A stretch of 64,000 nucleotides of DNA from Streptococcus sp. 'caviae' (lineage in GTDB: Bacteria; Bacillota; Bacilli; Lactobacillales; Streptococcaceae), in the NCBI RefSeq assembly GCF_001937065.1, contig NZ_MOWR01000009.1, positions 46,857 to 110,856 on the forward strand, written 5' to 3'. Position 1 is the stretch's first letter. Each line of letters starts with the position of its first letter. Positions 1-8,971 of this stretch are shown piece by piece. The translations under genes and the position numbers were made by a program. The notes beneath the pieces are model-generated. The model was not told the DNA's origin and made no database searches. It worked only from the letters and a program-made list of their open reading frames with translations.

Positions 1-1
1 T

Positions 2-2314
2 GGTATCGTGCCAACAACCAATCCAACATCAACAACCATGTTTAAAATCTTGGTTGCTTTGAAAACACGTAACGCTATCGTGTTCGCCTTCCACCCAGCA
101 GCGCAAAAATGTTCTGCCCATGCCGCTCAAATCCTCTACGATGCAGCGGTTAAAGCCGGTGCTCCTGAAAATATTGTTCAATGGATTGAAACACCATCTC
201 TTGAAAATACAAGCGCTTTGATCTCAAATAAAAAGATTGCTTCTATCCTTGCAACCGGCGGACCTGGTATGGTTAATGCAGCCCTTAAATCTGGTAACCC
301 ATCAATGGGTGTTGGTGCTGGTAACGGTGCGGTTTATGTGGACGCGACTGCCCACCTTGACCGTGCAGTTGAGGACCTCCTTCTTTCTAAGCGTTTTGAC
401 AATGGTATGATTTGTGCGACTGAAAACTCAGCCATTGTTGAAGCACCAATCTATAAGGAATGGCTTGCCAAAATGCAGGAAAAAGGGGCTTATCTCGTTC
501 CTAAAAAAGACTACAAGAAATTAGAAGACTTCGTCTTCAATGATCACCACGGTGTCAACGGACCGGTTGCTGGTATGTCTGCACAGTGGATCTGCGAGCA
601 GGCTGGTGTGAAACTGCCAGAAGGCAAAGATGTCCTCTTGTTTGAACTGGATAAGAAAAACATTGGTGAAAAGCTGTCTTCTGAAAAACTTTCTCCGCTC
701 CTTTCTGTTTACAAGGCCAAAGACCGCAAAGACGGTATCGAAATTGTGGCTGCATTGCTTGATTACCAAGGAGCTGGTCACAACTGTGCCATCCAAATCG
801 GCTCTCAAGCTGACCCATTTGTAGCTGAATATGGCGATGCGCTTAATTCATCTCGTATCTTGGTTAACCAGCCAGACTCAGTCGGCGGTATCGGTGATGT
901 TTATACGGATGCATTGCAAGCCAGCTTAACTCTTGGAACAGGATCATGGGGGAAAAATTCATTGTCACACAATCTATCTACTGGCGACCTCTTGAACGTG
1001 AAAACTGTTGCGAAACGCCGTAACCGTCCTCAATGGGTTCGTTTGCCAGAAAAAACTTACTACGAAAAAAATGCGATTTCTTATTTGCAAGATGAATACG
1101 AACCAATGAAACGTGCACTCATTGTTGCCGACCCGGGTATGGTTCAATTTGGCTTCGTTGACACTGTTTACGCGGAATTGGCACTTCGTGATGAAAAAGT
1201 TGTGACATCACTTTACGGTACCATCAAACCTGACCCAACGCTTGGTCAAACCATTGAAATCGCTAAACAAATGCGCGATTTCAAACCAGATACAGTCATC
1301 GCTATCGGTGGTGGTTCTGCCATTGATGCATCTAAGATTGCTCGTTTGATTTATGAAGTTTCTCTTGATAAAGAAGACGCTTGGCTTGATTCTTACGAAA
1401 ACGTCAGCGAATTCTTCCTTGAATTGCAGCAAAAATTCATCGATATCCGCAAACGTATTGTGAAATTCAAACACCAAACCGTCACACGTCTCTTCTGTAT
1501 TCCAACAACATCTGGTACGGGTGCCGAAGTAACACCGTTTGCCGTTATCACAGATGACTTCACACACGTAAAATACCCTCTTGCTGACTATGAATTGGTG
1601 CCACAAGTCGCTATCGTTGACCCAGAATTTGTTATGACGGTACCAAAACGTACAGCTGCTTGGTCAGGTCTTGACGCTTTGTCACACGCTCTTGAATCTT
1701 ACGTATCAGTGATGGCATCTGACTTCACACGTCCATGGTCACTTGAAGCGATTAAATTGATCATTGAAAACTTGGAAGATGCTTATAACTACGATCCTAA
1801 GAACCCAACTCTTCGCGGGGAACAAGCTAAAGAAAACATGCACTACGCATCAACTATTGCAGGTATGGCCTTCGGTAATGCCTTCCTTGGTATCAACCAC
1901 TCACTGGCTCACAAAACAGGTGGTGAATTCGGACTTCCGCATGGTCTGGCTATCTCAATCGCTATGCAGCATGTCATCCGCTACAACGGGGTTTCTGGCA
2001 ATGTGAAACGTTCTGTTTATCCGCGTTACGAAGAATACCGTGCACAGCGTGACTATGCAGATATCGCTCGCTATCTCGGCCTTAAAGGCAAGGACGATGC
2101 TGAATTGGTTGAAGCACTCTGCGCACGCATTGACAAATTGATGCACGCTGTCGGTGTCGAACCAAAACTGTCAGCTAATGGGGTTACTAAGAAAGCCTTT
2201 GACGCAGCAGTTGACCGTTTGGCAAGCTTGGCTTACGATGACCAATGTACGCCGGCTAATCCGCGTCAGCCATACATTGAAGAATTGAAACAGCTTTTGA
2301 TTGATATGTTCTAA
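2..2314 (+). CDS. adhE: Bifunctional acetaldehyde-CoA/alcohol dehydrogenase, 5' end cut by window
   Basis: AdhE reduces acetyl-CoA to acetaldehyde and then ethanol with NADH, balancing redox in mixed-acid fermentation; the family assembles into cytoplasmic spirosomes. The reading frame is open from the first bases, with Gly-Ile-Val ahead of the PTTNPTS motif, so about 100 N-terminal residues lie outside the window. The aldehyde dehydrogenase half carries the catalytic-cysteine stretch FDNGMICATENS. The iron-dependent alcohol dehydrogenase half carries GGGSAIDASK (NAD site), DALSHALESYVS and NHSLAHKTGGEFGLPHG (iron ligands). About 770 residues are present of roughly 880 expected. It ends at a strong terminator and appears to be the last gene of its unit. 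The apparent GTG start at position 8 is internal and should not be used. Confidence 0.97.
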   Translation, partial: GIVPTTNPTSTTMFKILVALKTRNAIVFAFHPAAQKCSAHAAQILYDAAVKAGAPENIVQWIETPSLENTSALISNKKIASILATGGPGMVNAALKSGNPSMGVGAGNGAVYVDATAHLDRAVEDLLLSKRFDNGMICATENSAIVEAPIYKEWLAKMQEKGAYLVPKKDYKKLEDFVFNDHHGVNGPVAGMSAQWICEQAGVKLPEGKDVLLFELDKKNIGEKLSSEKLSPLLSVYKAKDRKDGIEIVAALLDYQGAGHNCAIQIGSQADPFVAEYGDALNSSRILVNQPDSVGGIGDVYTDALQASLTLGTGSWGKNSLSHNLSTGDLLNVKTVAKRRNRPQWVRLPEKTYYEKNAISYLQDEYEPMKRALIVADPGMVQFGFVDTVYAELALRDEKVVTSLYGTIKPDPTLGQTIEIAKQMRDFKPDTVIAIGGGSAIDASKIARLIYEVSLDKEDAWLDSYENVSEFFLELQQKFIDIRKRIVKFKHQTVTRLFCIPTTSGTGAEVTPFAVITDDFTHVKYPLADYELVPQVAIVDPEFVMTVPKRTAAWSGLDALSHALESYVSVMASDFTRPWSLEAIKLIIENLEDAYNYDPKNPTLRGEQAKENMHYASTIAGMAFGNAFLGINHSLAHKTGGEFGLPHGLAISIAMQHVIRYNGVSGNVKRSVYPRYEEYRAQRDYADIARYLGLKGKDDAELVEALCARIDKLMHAVGVEPKLSANGVTKKAFDAAVDRLASLAYDDQCTPANPRQPYIEELKQLLIDMF

Positions 2315-2339
2315 GCTCTATTAATATAGTTTGCAGTCA

Positions 2340-2363
2340 GGGTCCGCTTCGGCGGGCCTTTTT
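2340..2363 (+). terminator. adhE rho-independent terminator with UUCG tetraloop
   Basis: A 7-bp stem ggtccgc/gcgggcc (one G-U pair) is closed by a stable C(UUCG)G tetraloop and followed by five T residues. Confidence 0.93.
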
Positions 2364-2431
2364 CAATTAGTATAAAAATACTTCTCATACTGTCAGCTAA
2401 AGCTTGCATTTTGCTCAGCAAAGAAAATCAG

Positions 2432-2460
2432 TTGACGTTGGGGGGCTAATTTGCTAAAAT
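2432..2460 (+). promoter_or_regulatory. rpsO promoter
   Basis: TTGACG at 2432-2437 and TAAAAT at 2455-2460 are 17 bp apart, with an extended -10 TG at 2452-2453. The transcript would begin near 2467, leaving a leader of about 85 nt. Confidence 0.82.
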
Positions 2461-2466
2461 AAGAAC

Positions 2467-2552
2467 TGTCTTAAAGACAAGTAACCTTTTCTTGGTTCTG
2501 GGATTCGCCAAAACCCAGCACTCGGATTAGGGATTCAGAAGGAGAAAATATT
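2467..2552 (+). promoter_or_regulatory. rpsO 5' leader, possible S15 autoregulatory element
   Basis: The leader contains a small hairpin CTGGG (2498-2502)/CCCAG (2514-2518), a repeated GGGATTC near 2500 and 2529, and ends in the ribosome binding site aggag. S15 represses its own mRNA through leader RNA in several Firmicutes. I did not match this leader to a specific published fold, so the function is inference. Confidence 0.38.
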
Positions 2553-2822
2553 ATGGCAATCTCAAAAGAGAAAAAAAATGAAATCATCGCACAATATGCC
2601 CGCCACGAAGGCGACACGGGTTCAGTAGAAGTACAGGTTGCTGTCCTGACTTGGGAAATCAACCACCTCAACGAACACATCAAACAGCATAAAAAAGACC
2701 ATGCAACTTACCGTGGCTTGATGAAAAAAATCGGTCATCGCCGTAACCTCTTGGCTTATCTTCGCCGCACAGATGTTAACCGTTACCGTGATCTTATCAG
2801 TTCACTCGGACTTCGCCGTTAA
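2553..2822 (+). CDS. rpsO: 30S ribosomal protein S15
   Basis: S15 is a primary 16S rRNA-binding protein of the small-subunit platform that starts assembly of the S6/S18 region. The 89-residue length is exactly the family length. The sequence shows the [30 protein letters not shown] and [10 protein letters not shown] blocks of the four-helix fold. The ATG follows AGGAG at good spacing. It is monocistronic here, with its own promoter and a terminator at 2850-2889, and it precedes pnp as in many bacteria. Confidence 0.98.
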   Translation: MAISKEKKNEIIAQYARHEGDTGSVEVQVAVLTWEINHLNEHIKQHKKDHATYRGLMKKIGHRRNLLAYLRRTDVNRYRDLISSLGLRR

Positions 2823-2849
2823 TTTGAAGGCATCCGAAAAAAATGCAAT

Positions 2850-2889
2850 GCAGCCTGTTGGAGAATAATTTCCAGCGGGCTGCTTTTGG
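2850..2889 (+). terminator. rpsO terminator
   Basis: A 13-bp stem with G-U pairs, gcagcctgttgga (2850-2862) with tccagcgggctgc (2871-2883), is followed by a short T-rich run. Confidence 0.8.
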
Positions 2890-2967
2890 TTTATCTGCTA
2901 AATACAGTTTCTAGGGTAAACGAGAGAAAAGTCATCTCCTGCCTTTTTCTTTTCCTCGAAAATATGT

Positions 2968-2973
2968 TAAAAT
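2968..2973 (+). promoter_or_regulatory. Candidate pnp promoter (extended -10)
   Basis: TAAAAT preceded by TGT forms an extended -10. No good -35 hexamer lies 17 bp upstream. Transcription from here would give a leader of nearly 190 nt ahead of pnp. Confidence 0.45.
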
Positions 2974-3007
2974 AGACGGGATACGTGGTTTTGTGCAAAG
3001 TTGAAGA

Positions 3008-3119
3008 AGTAAGTTCGGCCTGATTTCAAGACTAATCATAAGATGCTGCTGAATGGTTCACAAAGCAAACTCATCAGCCGTCGAAATAAGCCTGCTGGCT
3101 TACCATTTTTGGACTTACT
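3008..3119 (+). ncRNA. Structured leader ahead of pnp (nested long-range helices)
   Basis: Three nested helices can be drawn. P1 pairs 3008-3016 (agtaagttc) with 3111-3119 (ggacttact), 9 bp. P2 abuts it, pairing 3017-3019 with 3090-3092 and 3023-3027 (atttc) with 3083-3087 (gaaat). P3 pairs 3048-3052 with 3074-3078. A local hairpin aagcc-tgct-ggctt (3088-3101) would compete with P2, giving two mutually exclusive folds. PNPase controls its own mRNA in E. coli through a leader stem, so autocontrol is a reasonable inference. I do not recognise a named family. Confidence 0.55.
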
Positions 3120-3167
3120 CCCTCAATTTTGTGGAAAACACGTAGAACAATTTTTCAGGAGAAAATA

Positions 3168-5360
3168 ATGTCGAAACAAGTGTTTGAAACAGTCTTTGCT
3201 GGTAAAAAGTTAGTTGTGGAAATTGGTCAGGTTGCAAAACAGGCTAATGGAGCCGCTGTCGTTCGTTACGGAAATTCAACCGTTCTTACGGCTGCTGTTA
3301 TGTCTAAGAAAATGTCAACAGGTGACTTTTTCCCGCTGCAGGTCAATTATGAGGAAAAAATGTATGCGGCTGGGAAAATCCCCGGCGGTTTTAACAAGCG
3401 AGAAGGACGTCCGTCAACCGATGCAACCTTAACAGCCCGTCTTATCGACCGTCCTATCCGTCCGATGTTTGCTGAAGGCTTCCGCAATGAAGTTCAGGTT
3501 ATCAACACCGTCCTTTCCTATGATGCAGATGCCAGTGCTCCGATGGCAGCCATGTTTGGCAGTTCGCTGGCTCTGTCTATTTCAGATATTCCTTTTAATG
3601 GCCCCATTGCAGGGGTTCAGGTAGCCTATATTGATGGCGAATTTATCATCAATCCAACCGCAGTACAAAAAGAAGCTTCGCTGCTAGAATTGACCGTGGC
3701 AGGAACCAAGGATGCCATCAACATGGTTGAGTCCGGTGCCAAAGAATTGCCAGAAGAGGTCATGCTGGAAGCTCTTCTTAAGGGACATGAGGCTGTGCGT
3801 GAGCTGATTGCTTTCCAAGAAGAAATCACAGCAGCAGTTGGCAAGGAAAAAGCTGAGGTCAAATTGCTGCAGGTAGACAGCGATTTACAGGCTGAAATTA
3901 TTGCAAACTACAACACGGAGCTGGCCCAAGCGGTTCAAGTCGAAGAGAAGAAAGCGCGTGAAGCAGCAACGGAAGCTGTTAAGGAGCGTGTGATTGCTGA
4001 ATATGATGAGCGCTATGCTGATGATGAAGAGTACGACCGCATCATGCGTGATGTGGCAGAGATTCTCGAGCAGATGGAGCATGCGGAGGTGCGCCGTCTT
4101 ATCACTGAGGATAAAATTCGTCCTGACGGCCGCCGTGTTGATGAAATCCGTCCGCTCGATGCCGAAATTGATTTTCTGCCGCAGGTGCATGGTTCAGGTC
4201 TCTTCACACGCGGCCAGACTCAGGCTCTGTCCGTTCTGACACTGGCTCCGATGGGAGAAACACAAATTGTTGACGGTCTTGATCCGGAATATAAGAAGCG
4301 CTTCATGCACCACTATAATTTCCCGCAGTATTCTGTCGGTGAAACCGGCCGCTACGGTGCTCCTGGCCGCCGCGAAATTGGTCACGGTGCTCTTGGAGAG
4401 CGTGCCCTTGCTCAGGTGCTTCCAAGCCTGGAGGAATTCCCTTATGCTATTCGTTTAGTAGCCGAAGTTTTAGAGTCAAACGGTTCTTCTTCACAGGCTT
4501 CTATCTGTGCGGGTACTCTTGCCCTGATGGCTGGCGGGGTGCCCATTAAGGCACCGGTTGCCGGAATTGCTATGGGACTTATTTCAGACGGAACAAATTA
4601 CACTGTGCTGACAGATATTCAAGGACTTGAAGATCACTTCGGCGACATGGACTTTAAGGTTGCCGGAACCCGTGAAGGAATTACCGCTCTGCAGATGGAC
4701 ATTAAGATTGCCGGAATTACCCCGCAGATTTTGCAGGAAGCTCTCGCTCAGGCGAAAAAAGCCCGCTTTGAAATTCTTGATTTAATTGAAGCAACCATTC
4801 CTGAGCCCCGTCCGGAATTGGCTCCGACAGCACCAAAAATTGATACCATTAAGATTGATATTGATAAGATTAAGGTTGTTATCGGTAAGGGCGGCGAAAC
4901 GATTGATAAAATCATTGAAGAAACCGGCGTTAAAATTGACATCGATGACGAAGGCAATGTTGCCATTTATTCCAGCGATCAAGATGCGATCAACCGTGCT
5001 AAGGAAATTATCAAAAACTTGGTGCGTGAAGCAAAGGTCGGTGAGGTTTATGAAGCGAAGGTTGTCCGCATTGAAAAATTTGGAGCCTTTGTCAATCTGT
5101 TTGACCAGACAGATGCTCTCGTTCACATTTCTGAGATTGCCTGGAGCCGAACCAGTAAAGTCGAAGATGTGCTGGCGATAGGGGATACGGTCACCGTTAA
5201 GGTCATCAAAATAGATGACAAGGGACGTGTTGATGCTTCTATGAAGGCTCTTCTTCCGCGGCCGCCGAAAGCGGAAAAAATCTTCGGCCATCATAAGTCT
5301 GAAAAACATCATCGTCCTGGAAAAGAACATAAGGATAGAGAAGAAAAACATGATGCATAA
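3168..5360 (+). CDS. pnp: Polyribonucleotide nucleotidyltransferase (PNPase)
   Basis: PNPase is a trimeric 3'-to-5' phosphorolytic exoribonuclease that degrades mRNA and trims small RNAs. The 730 residues hold two RNase PH-like domains (about 10-220 and 320-540), a linker helical domain, a KH domain with the GxxG loop in [13 protein letters not shown], and a C-terminal S1 domain (about 620-690, [18 protein letters not shown]). The tail is rich in His and Lys. The ATG at 3168 was chosen because it follows TCAGGAG and begins [13 protein letters not shown], the family N-terminus; an upstream in-frame start at 3129 would add 13 unrelated residues and lacks a good binding site. The next gene overlaps its end by 11 nt. 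Confidence 0.97.
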   Translation: MSKQVFETVFAGKKLVVEIGQVAKQANGAAVVRYGNSTVLTAAVMSKKMSTGDFFPLQVNYEEKMYAAGKIPGGFNKREGRPSTDATLTARLIDRPIRPMFAEGFRNEVQVINTVLSYDADASAPMAAMFGSSLALSISDIPFNGPIAGVQVAYIDGEFIINPTAVQKEASLLELTVAGTKDAINMVESGAKELPEEVMLEALLKGHEAVRELIAFQEEITAAVGKEKAEVKLLQVDSDLQAEIIANYNTELAQAVQVEEKKAREAATEAVKERVIAEYDERYADDEEYDRIMRDVAEILEQMEHAEVRRLITEDKIRPDGRRVDEIRPLDAEIDFLPQVHGSGLFTRGQTQALSVLTLAPMGETQIVDGLDPEYKKRFMHHYNFPQYSVGETGRYGAPGRREIGHGALGERALAQVLPSLEEFPYAIRLVAEVLESNGSSSQASICAGTLALMAGGVPIKAPVAGIAMGLISDGTNYTVLTDIQGLEDHFGDMDFKVAGTREGITALQMDIKIAGITPQILQEALAQAKKARFEILDLIEATIPEPRPELAPTAPKIDTIKIDIDKIKVVIGKGGETIDKIIEETGVKIDIDDEGNVAIYSSDQDAINRAKEIIKNLVREAKVGEVYEAKVVRIEKFGAFVNLFDQTDALVHISEIAWSRTSKVEDVLAIGDTVTVKVIKIDDKGRVDASMKALLPRPPKAEKIFGHHKSEKHHRPGKEHKDREEKHDA

Positions 5361-6090
5361 ATTTAACAAAGAACTTGACATGGCTCTGCGGAGCTTTATC
5401 AAGGAACCGGATAATTTTTTAAACAGTTTAACCCTTGTTAACAGCCTTCATTCTTTCCCTGTCTTAGCAAGCGATCAGCCCTATGCCATTTCGCTTGAAG
5501 GGCAAAAGGTGACGCCTGTCTTTACAGATATGGAAGATTTGAAGCTGTTCAGGGCGCAGCAAACCAGTGCCAGAAAGCAAAACTGGGTGGAGCGCCCGAG
5601 TCTTGAAGTTTTGGAAGAAGTCATTGTCAACGGTTTAAACGGCATTGTTTATAACATTAAGCGTACAGGAGATTTTGGCAACTCTACCATTTTCAAAAGC
5701 AATGAAATGGTACAGTTTATCAACAACTACACTGCTATCCTGAATACCGTCTTCAGTGAAGAAAACCAAGCGGCAGATATTTTGGATAAATATTATCTGG
5801 TGCCGGCCTTTATTCACCCTAAAGAAAACGACGATTTTGACAAGGGCTTTCCGACCATGTCCAATCCGGACGGGGAAAGCTATGTGCCGATTTTTTCTAA
5901 CCTGCCGAGCTTTGTCAAATGGTACCATGACAAGGAGTTCGGGCTACCATTTAGAGAAGCTCAGGGTGTTATCATGACCTGGAAAATAGCAGATATTCAA
6001 GATCCAAAAACCAAAGAAGCAGCTCTGGGAGTGGTTATCAATCCGTTTGATGACAAACAAATTGTTGTCGAATGGTCTGGTATGGATTAA
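5350..6090 (+). CDS. SseB-family protein of unknown function
   Basis: This 246-residue soluble protein has no signal peptide or membrane segment. It resembles SseB N-terminal-domain proteins ([41 protein letters not shown]), a widespread fold of unclear biochemical role. The start overlaps pnp by 11 nt and cysE follows 18 nt after the stop, so pnp, this gene and cysE look translationally linked. Two ATG codons sit at 5350 and 5353, and a third in-frame ATG at 5380 is possible. The family assignment is moderate and the function is unknown. Confidence 0.78.
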   Translation: MMHKFNKELDMALRSFIKEPDNFLNSLTLVNSLHSFPVLASDQPYAISLEGQKVTPVFTDMEDLKLFRAQQTSARKQNWVERPSLEVLEEVIVNGLNGIVYNIKRTGDFGNSTIFKSNEMVQFINNYTAILNTVFSEENQAADILDKYYLVPAFIHPKENDDFDKGFPTMSNPDGESYVPIFSNLPSFVKWYHDKEFGLPFREAQGVIMTWKIADIQDPKTKEAALGVVINPFDDKQIVVEWSGMD

Positions 6091-6108
6091 AAGCAAAAGG
6101 AGACGAAC

Positions 6109-6726
6109 ATGGGTTGGTGGAAGGAAACCATTGATATTGTCAAAGAAAAAGATCCGGCAGCAAGGACAACGCTTGAGGTTCTTTTGACCTACCCGGGCGT
6201 CAAGGCCTTAGCCGCTCATCGGATTTCTCATTTTCTGTGGAAACATCATTTAAAATTATTGGCGCGGATGCACAGCCAGTTCTGGCGTTTTTGGACGCAG
6301 ATTGAAATCCATCCTGGAGCTAAAATTGCTGAAGGCGTTTTTATCGACCACGGTTCAGGTTTGGTCATTGGTGAAACAACGGTTATTGAAAAAGGTGTCA
6401 TGCTGTATCACGGCGTGACACTTGGCGGTACCGGCAAGGATGTTGGCAAACGCCATCCCACAGTCCGTGAAGGAGCTCTGGTATCTGCCCATGCTCAAGT
6501 TATCGGACCGGTTGAAATCGGCAAGAATGCCAAAGTAGGCGCCGCTGCTGTGGTTGTTTCTGATGTGCCATCAGATGTAACAGTCGTCGGTGTTCCGGCC
6601 AAGGTTGTCCGCGTACATGGTAAAAAGGATGAGCTGGCCATTCATCAAATTGAAGAAGAACGTGAGTATTACCTCAAAAAATTAGAAGAGGCCAAGGAAG
6701 CCAGCTTGCATTCGTCAGGGCTGTAA
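6109..6726 (+). CDS. cysE: Serine O-acetyltransferase
   Basis: CysE acetylates L-serine with acetyl-CoA to O-acetylserine, the first committed step of cysteine synthesis. At 205 residues it is the short Gram-positive form. A helical N-terminus is followed by left-handed beta-helix hexapeptide repeats (about 70-170). Active-site residues expected from the E. coli enzyme are present: Asp80-His81 in FIDHGSG, His101 in LYHGVTLGGTG and His116 in KRHPTVRE. The ATG follows AAAGGAG. The upstream gene ends 18 nt before it, and cysS follows after a 205-bp gap, so cysteine supply and cysteine charging are neighbours. Confidence 0.96.
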   Translation: MGWWKETIDIVKEKDPAARTTLEVLLTYPGVKALAAHRISHFLWKHHLKLLARMHSQFWRFWTQIEIHPGAKIAEGVFIDHGSGLVIGETTVIEKGVMLYHGVTLGGTGKDVGKRHPTVREGALVSAHAQVIGPVEIGKNAKVGAAAVVVSDVPSDVTVVGVPAKVVRVHGKKDELAIHQIEEEREYYLKKLEEAKEASLHSSGL

Positions 6727-6931
6727 ATTCTAGGTGATTATAAGGACAAGAGACAAAAAGACTTGAAAGCTAAGGGTGTTAGACGCTCTTTATTTAATGA
6801 AATTAAAAGAAAATATAACACGGTGACATTCATAAAGGAAGTTTGGCTTTATTAGTCTGGCTTGGCTAAGGGTGCTTGTTCTTGTTACTGGAGAAACAAA
6901 GGCTCCTAAAAAATGATTGGAGAGTTGATAG

Positions 6932-8275
6932 ATGATTAAAATTTACGATACCATGACGCGCAGTCTGCGTGAATTTGTGCCTATTCATAAGAATACAGTT
7001 AACATGTATGTCTGCGGTCCGACAGTTTATAATTACATTCATATCGGCAATGCCAGAAGTGCAGTAGCTTTTGACACTGTGCGCCGCTATTTTGAATATC
7101 GCGGCTACAGGGTTAATTATGTTTCTAACTTCACAGATGTTGACGACAAAATCATCAAGGCAGCTGCTGAAGCTGGAATGACAACCAAAGAGCTGTCTGA
7201 TAAGTTCATTGCCGCTTTCAAAGAGGATGTTGCTGCCCTTGGTGTAAAGCCGGCAACTGCCAATCCGCGTGTTATTGATTACATGCAGGAAATTATTGAA
7301 TTTGTGCAGGTTTTGGTGGACAAAGATTTTGCCTACGAAGCAGCAGGGGATGTTTATTTTAGGGTTCGTAAATCAGATCATTATGCCGCTCTTGCCAATA
7401 AGACTTTGGAAGAACTAGAAATCGGAGCCAGCGGCCGGGTGGATGCCGAAAGTGAGCTCAAAGAAGACCCGCTTGATTTTGCTCTTTGGAAATCAGCCAA
7501 AGCGGGGGAAATTTCCTGGGACAGTCCTTGGGGCAAGGGCCGTCCGGGCTGGCATATTGAATGTTCGGTTATGGCAACGACGATTTTAGGCGATACCATT
7601 GATATTCACGGCGGCGGTGCTGACCTTGAATTTCCCCACCACACCAATGAAATTGCTCAGTCGGAAGCTAAAACAGGGCAGCCTTTTGCCAACTACTGGA
7701 TGCATAATGGTTTTGTCAATGTGAATGATGAAAAAATGTCCAAATCCCTTGGAAACTTCGTGACCGTTCATGATCTTTTACAGACTGTAGACGGTCAGGT
7801 TTTGCGTTTCTTTCTGGCAACGCAGCACTACCGCAAACCGATCAATTTTACTGACAAAGCTATTCACGATGCCGAAATTAATTTGAAATATCTGAAGAAT
7901 ACCTATACGCTTCCTGTCGGAGAAAGGGCTGATCAGGCTGCTTTAGAGCGGTTTATGGCAGATTTTGAACTTGCTATGGATGATGATTTCAATGCGGCCA
8001 ACGGTATTACGGTGATTTTTGAGATGTCCAAATGGATCAATTCCGGAAACTACACAGAAACAGTCAAGGAAGCCTTTGCAAAAATGCTTGCTGTCTTTGG
8101 CATTGTCTTTGAGGAAGAAGTTCTTGACAGTGATATTGAAGCCTTGATTGAAGAACGTCAGGCAGCGCGTGCAGCTCGGGATTTTGCAAAAGCCGATGCC
8201 ATTCGTGACCAGTTGGCATCCCAAGGCATCAAGCTTCTGGATACCAAAGACGGTGTGAGGTGGACACGTGACTAG
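6932..8275 (+). CDS. cysS: Cysteinyl-tRNA synthetase
   Basis: CysRS attaches cysteine to tRNA-Cys. The 447-residue class I enzyme has zinc ligand Cys28 in MYVCGPTVYNY, the HIGH-type signature HIGN at 37-40, further zinc-site motifs in WHIECSVMA and EFPHHTNEIAQSEA, and KMSKS near residue 267. The C-terminal helical and DALR-like region is complete. The ATG is preceded by TTGGAGAG. The stop overlaps the start of mrnC by 8 nt, indicating coupled translation. No T-box was found in the 205-bp gap upstream. Confidence 0.97.
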   Translation: MIKIYDTMTRSLREFVPIHKNTVNMYVCGPTVYNYIHIGNARSAVAFDTVRRYFEYRGYRVNYVSNFTDVDDKIIKAAAEAGMTTKELSDKFIAAFKEDVAALGVKPATANPRVIDYMQEIIEFVQVLVDKDFAYEAAGDVYFRVRKSDHYAALANKTLEELEIGASGRVDAESELKEDPLDFALWKSAKAGEISWDSPWGKGRPGWHIECSVMATTILGDTIDIHGGGADLEFPHHTNEIAQSEAKTGQPFANYWMHNGFVNVNDEKMSKSLGNFVTVHDLLQTVDGQVLRFFLATQHYRKPINFTDKAIHDAEINLKYLKNTYTLPVGERADQAALERFMADFELAMDDDFNAANGITVIFEMSKWINSGNYTETVKEAFAKMLAVFGIVFEEEVLDSDIEALIEERQAARAARDFAKADAIRDQLASQGIKLLDTKDGVRWTRD

Positions 8276-8663
8276 GGCTGTTGATGTCAATCTGATCAAT
8301 GGGATTGCTCTTGCCTTTGAGGGGGATGCTGTTTATTCCACTTACATTCGCAAGCACCTGATTTTTCAGGGGCTGACCAAGCCCGGTCAGCTGCACCGCA
8401 AAGCTACGCATTATGTATCTGCTAAGGCGCAAGCCATGTTGATCACTAAGATGCTGGAAGCGCAGCTATTGACCGAAAAAGAAGAAGAAATCTACCGCCG
8501 CGGACGCAATGCCAATGCCAACACCAAAGCTAAGAATACCGACATTGTGACTTACAAGATGTCTACGGGTTTTGAGGCTGTTATGGGCTACCTGCACATG
8601 ACTGAGCAAACCCGTCGGTTGGAAGAGCTGGTGGACTGGTGTATTGAGACGGTAGAAAGTTAA
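8268..8663 (+). CDS. mrnC: Mini-ribonuclease III
   Basis: Mini-III is a dimeric RNase III catalytic domain without the double-stranded RNA-binding domain. In B. subtilis it matures the 5' and 3' ends of 23S rRNA. This 131-residue protein shows the acidic signature AFEGDAVYSTYIR (catalytic Asp near residue 20), the RRGRNANANTKAKNT stretch typical of the family, and FEAVMGYLHM. It starts at GTG 8268 inside the end of cysS, the same cysS-mrnC order as in other Firmicutes. Confidence 0.95.
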   Translation: MTRAVDVNLINGIALAFEGDAVYSTYIRKHLIFQGLTKPGQLHRKATHYVSAKAQAMLITKMLEAQLLTEKEEEIYRRGRNANANTKAKNTDIVTYKMSTGFEAVMGYLHMTEQTRRLEELVDWCIETVES

Positions 8664-8667
8664 ATGA

Positions 8668-8874
8668 TTATCGGAATTCATTGTCCTGCAGTGTTTTGAT
8701 CTGAGAGCGATAGTGCGCAGTTTTGTCCTCCAGTTTCTCAATATATGTTTGGTATTGGGAGAGCTTTTCCTGCAAGAATAGGCGATGGTTTTCAAGTATT
8801 TTCAAGTGTTCTGGAGCCGTTTCCTCCCCTTGATAACGGAGATCTGCGTACTTTTTGAATTGCTTTGCACATCT
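8668..8874 (-). pseudogene. C-terminal remnant of a MerR-family regulator
   Basis: Reading the minus strand from 8871 down to the stop at 8668-8670 gives about 67 residues including KKYADLRYQGEE, ILENHRLFLQEKL and KLEDKTAHYRSQI. This matches the C-terminal dimerisation helix of small MerR-type activators. There is no start codon and an in-frame stop lies just upstream, so the N-terminal helix-turn-helix is gone. The reading frame directly upstream is open in another register but not recognisable. A decayed stress-type regulator is the best reading. Confidence 0.6.
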
Positions 8875-8929
8875 ATATCAGGTTCACTGGAGACCAAAGC
8901 AGTTTGGCCCATCATCATTTTGAAAGCAT

Positions 8930-8966
8930 AAAAAAACCGATTTGTTCTGAAAATCGGTCTTTTTAA
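8930..8966 (-). terminator. Terminator for the GyrI-like gene (works in both directions)
   Basis: The stem accgattt/aaatcggt is flanked by A-runs on the left and T-runs on the right, so it can act in either direction. It lies 6 bp past the stop of the minus-strand gene. Confidence 0.82.
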
Positions 8967-8971
8967 TGGTG

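Noticed and set aside
1208..1606. A 132-residue minus-strand ORF inside adhE, and similar long shadow frames (for example in pnp, sloC, pyrG and dnaK)
   Set aside because: They overlap genes certain from motifs, have no ribosome binding sites and no recognisable domains.
6727..6931. T-box riboswitch in the gap before cysS
   Set aside because: No T-box antiterminator sequence (TGGNACCGCG-type) and no specifier-loop-like hairpin with terminator were seen in the 205 bp.
8466..8795. A 109-residue minus-strand ORF overlapping mrnC
   Set aside because: It overlaps a certain gene and runs out of frame with the MerR-like remnant; its own product looks unlike any family. Treated as a shadow.
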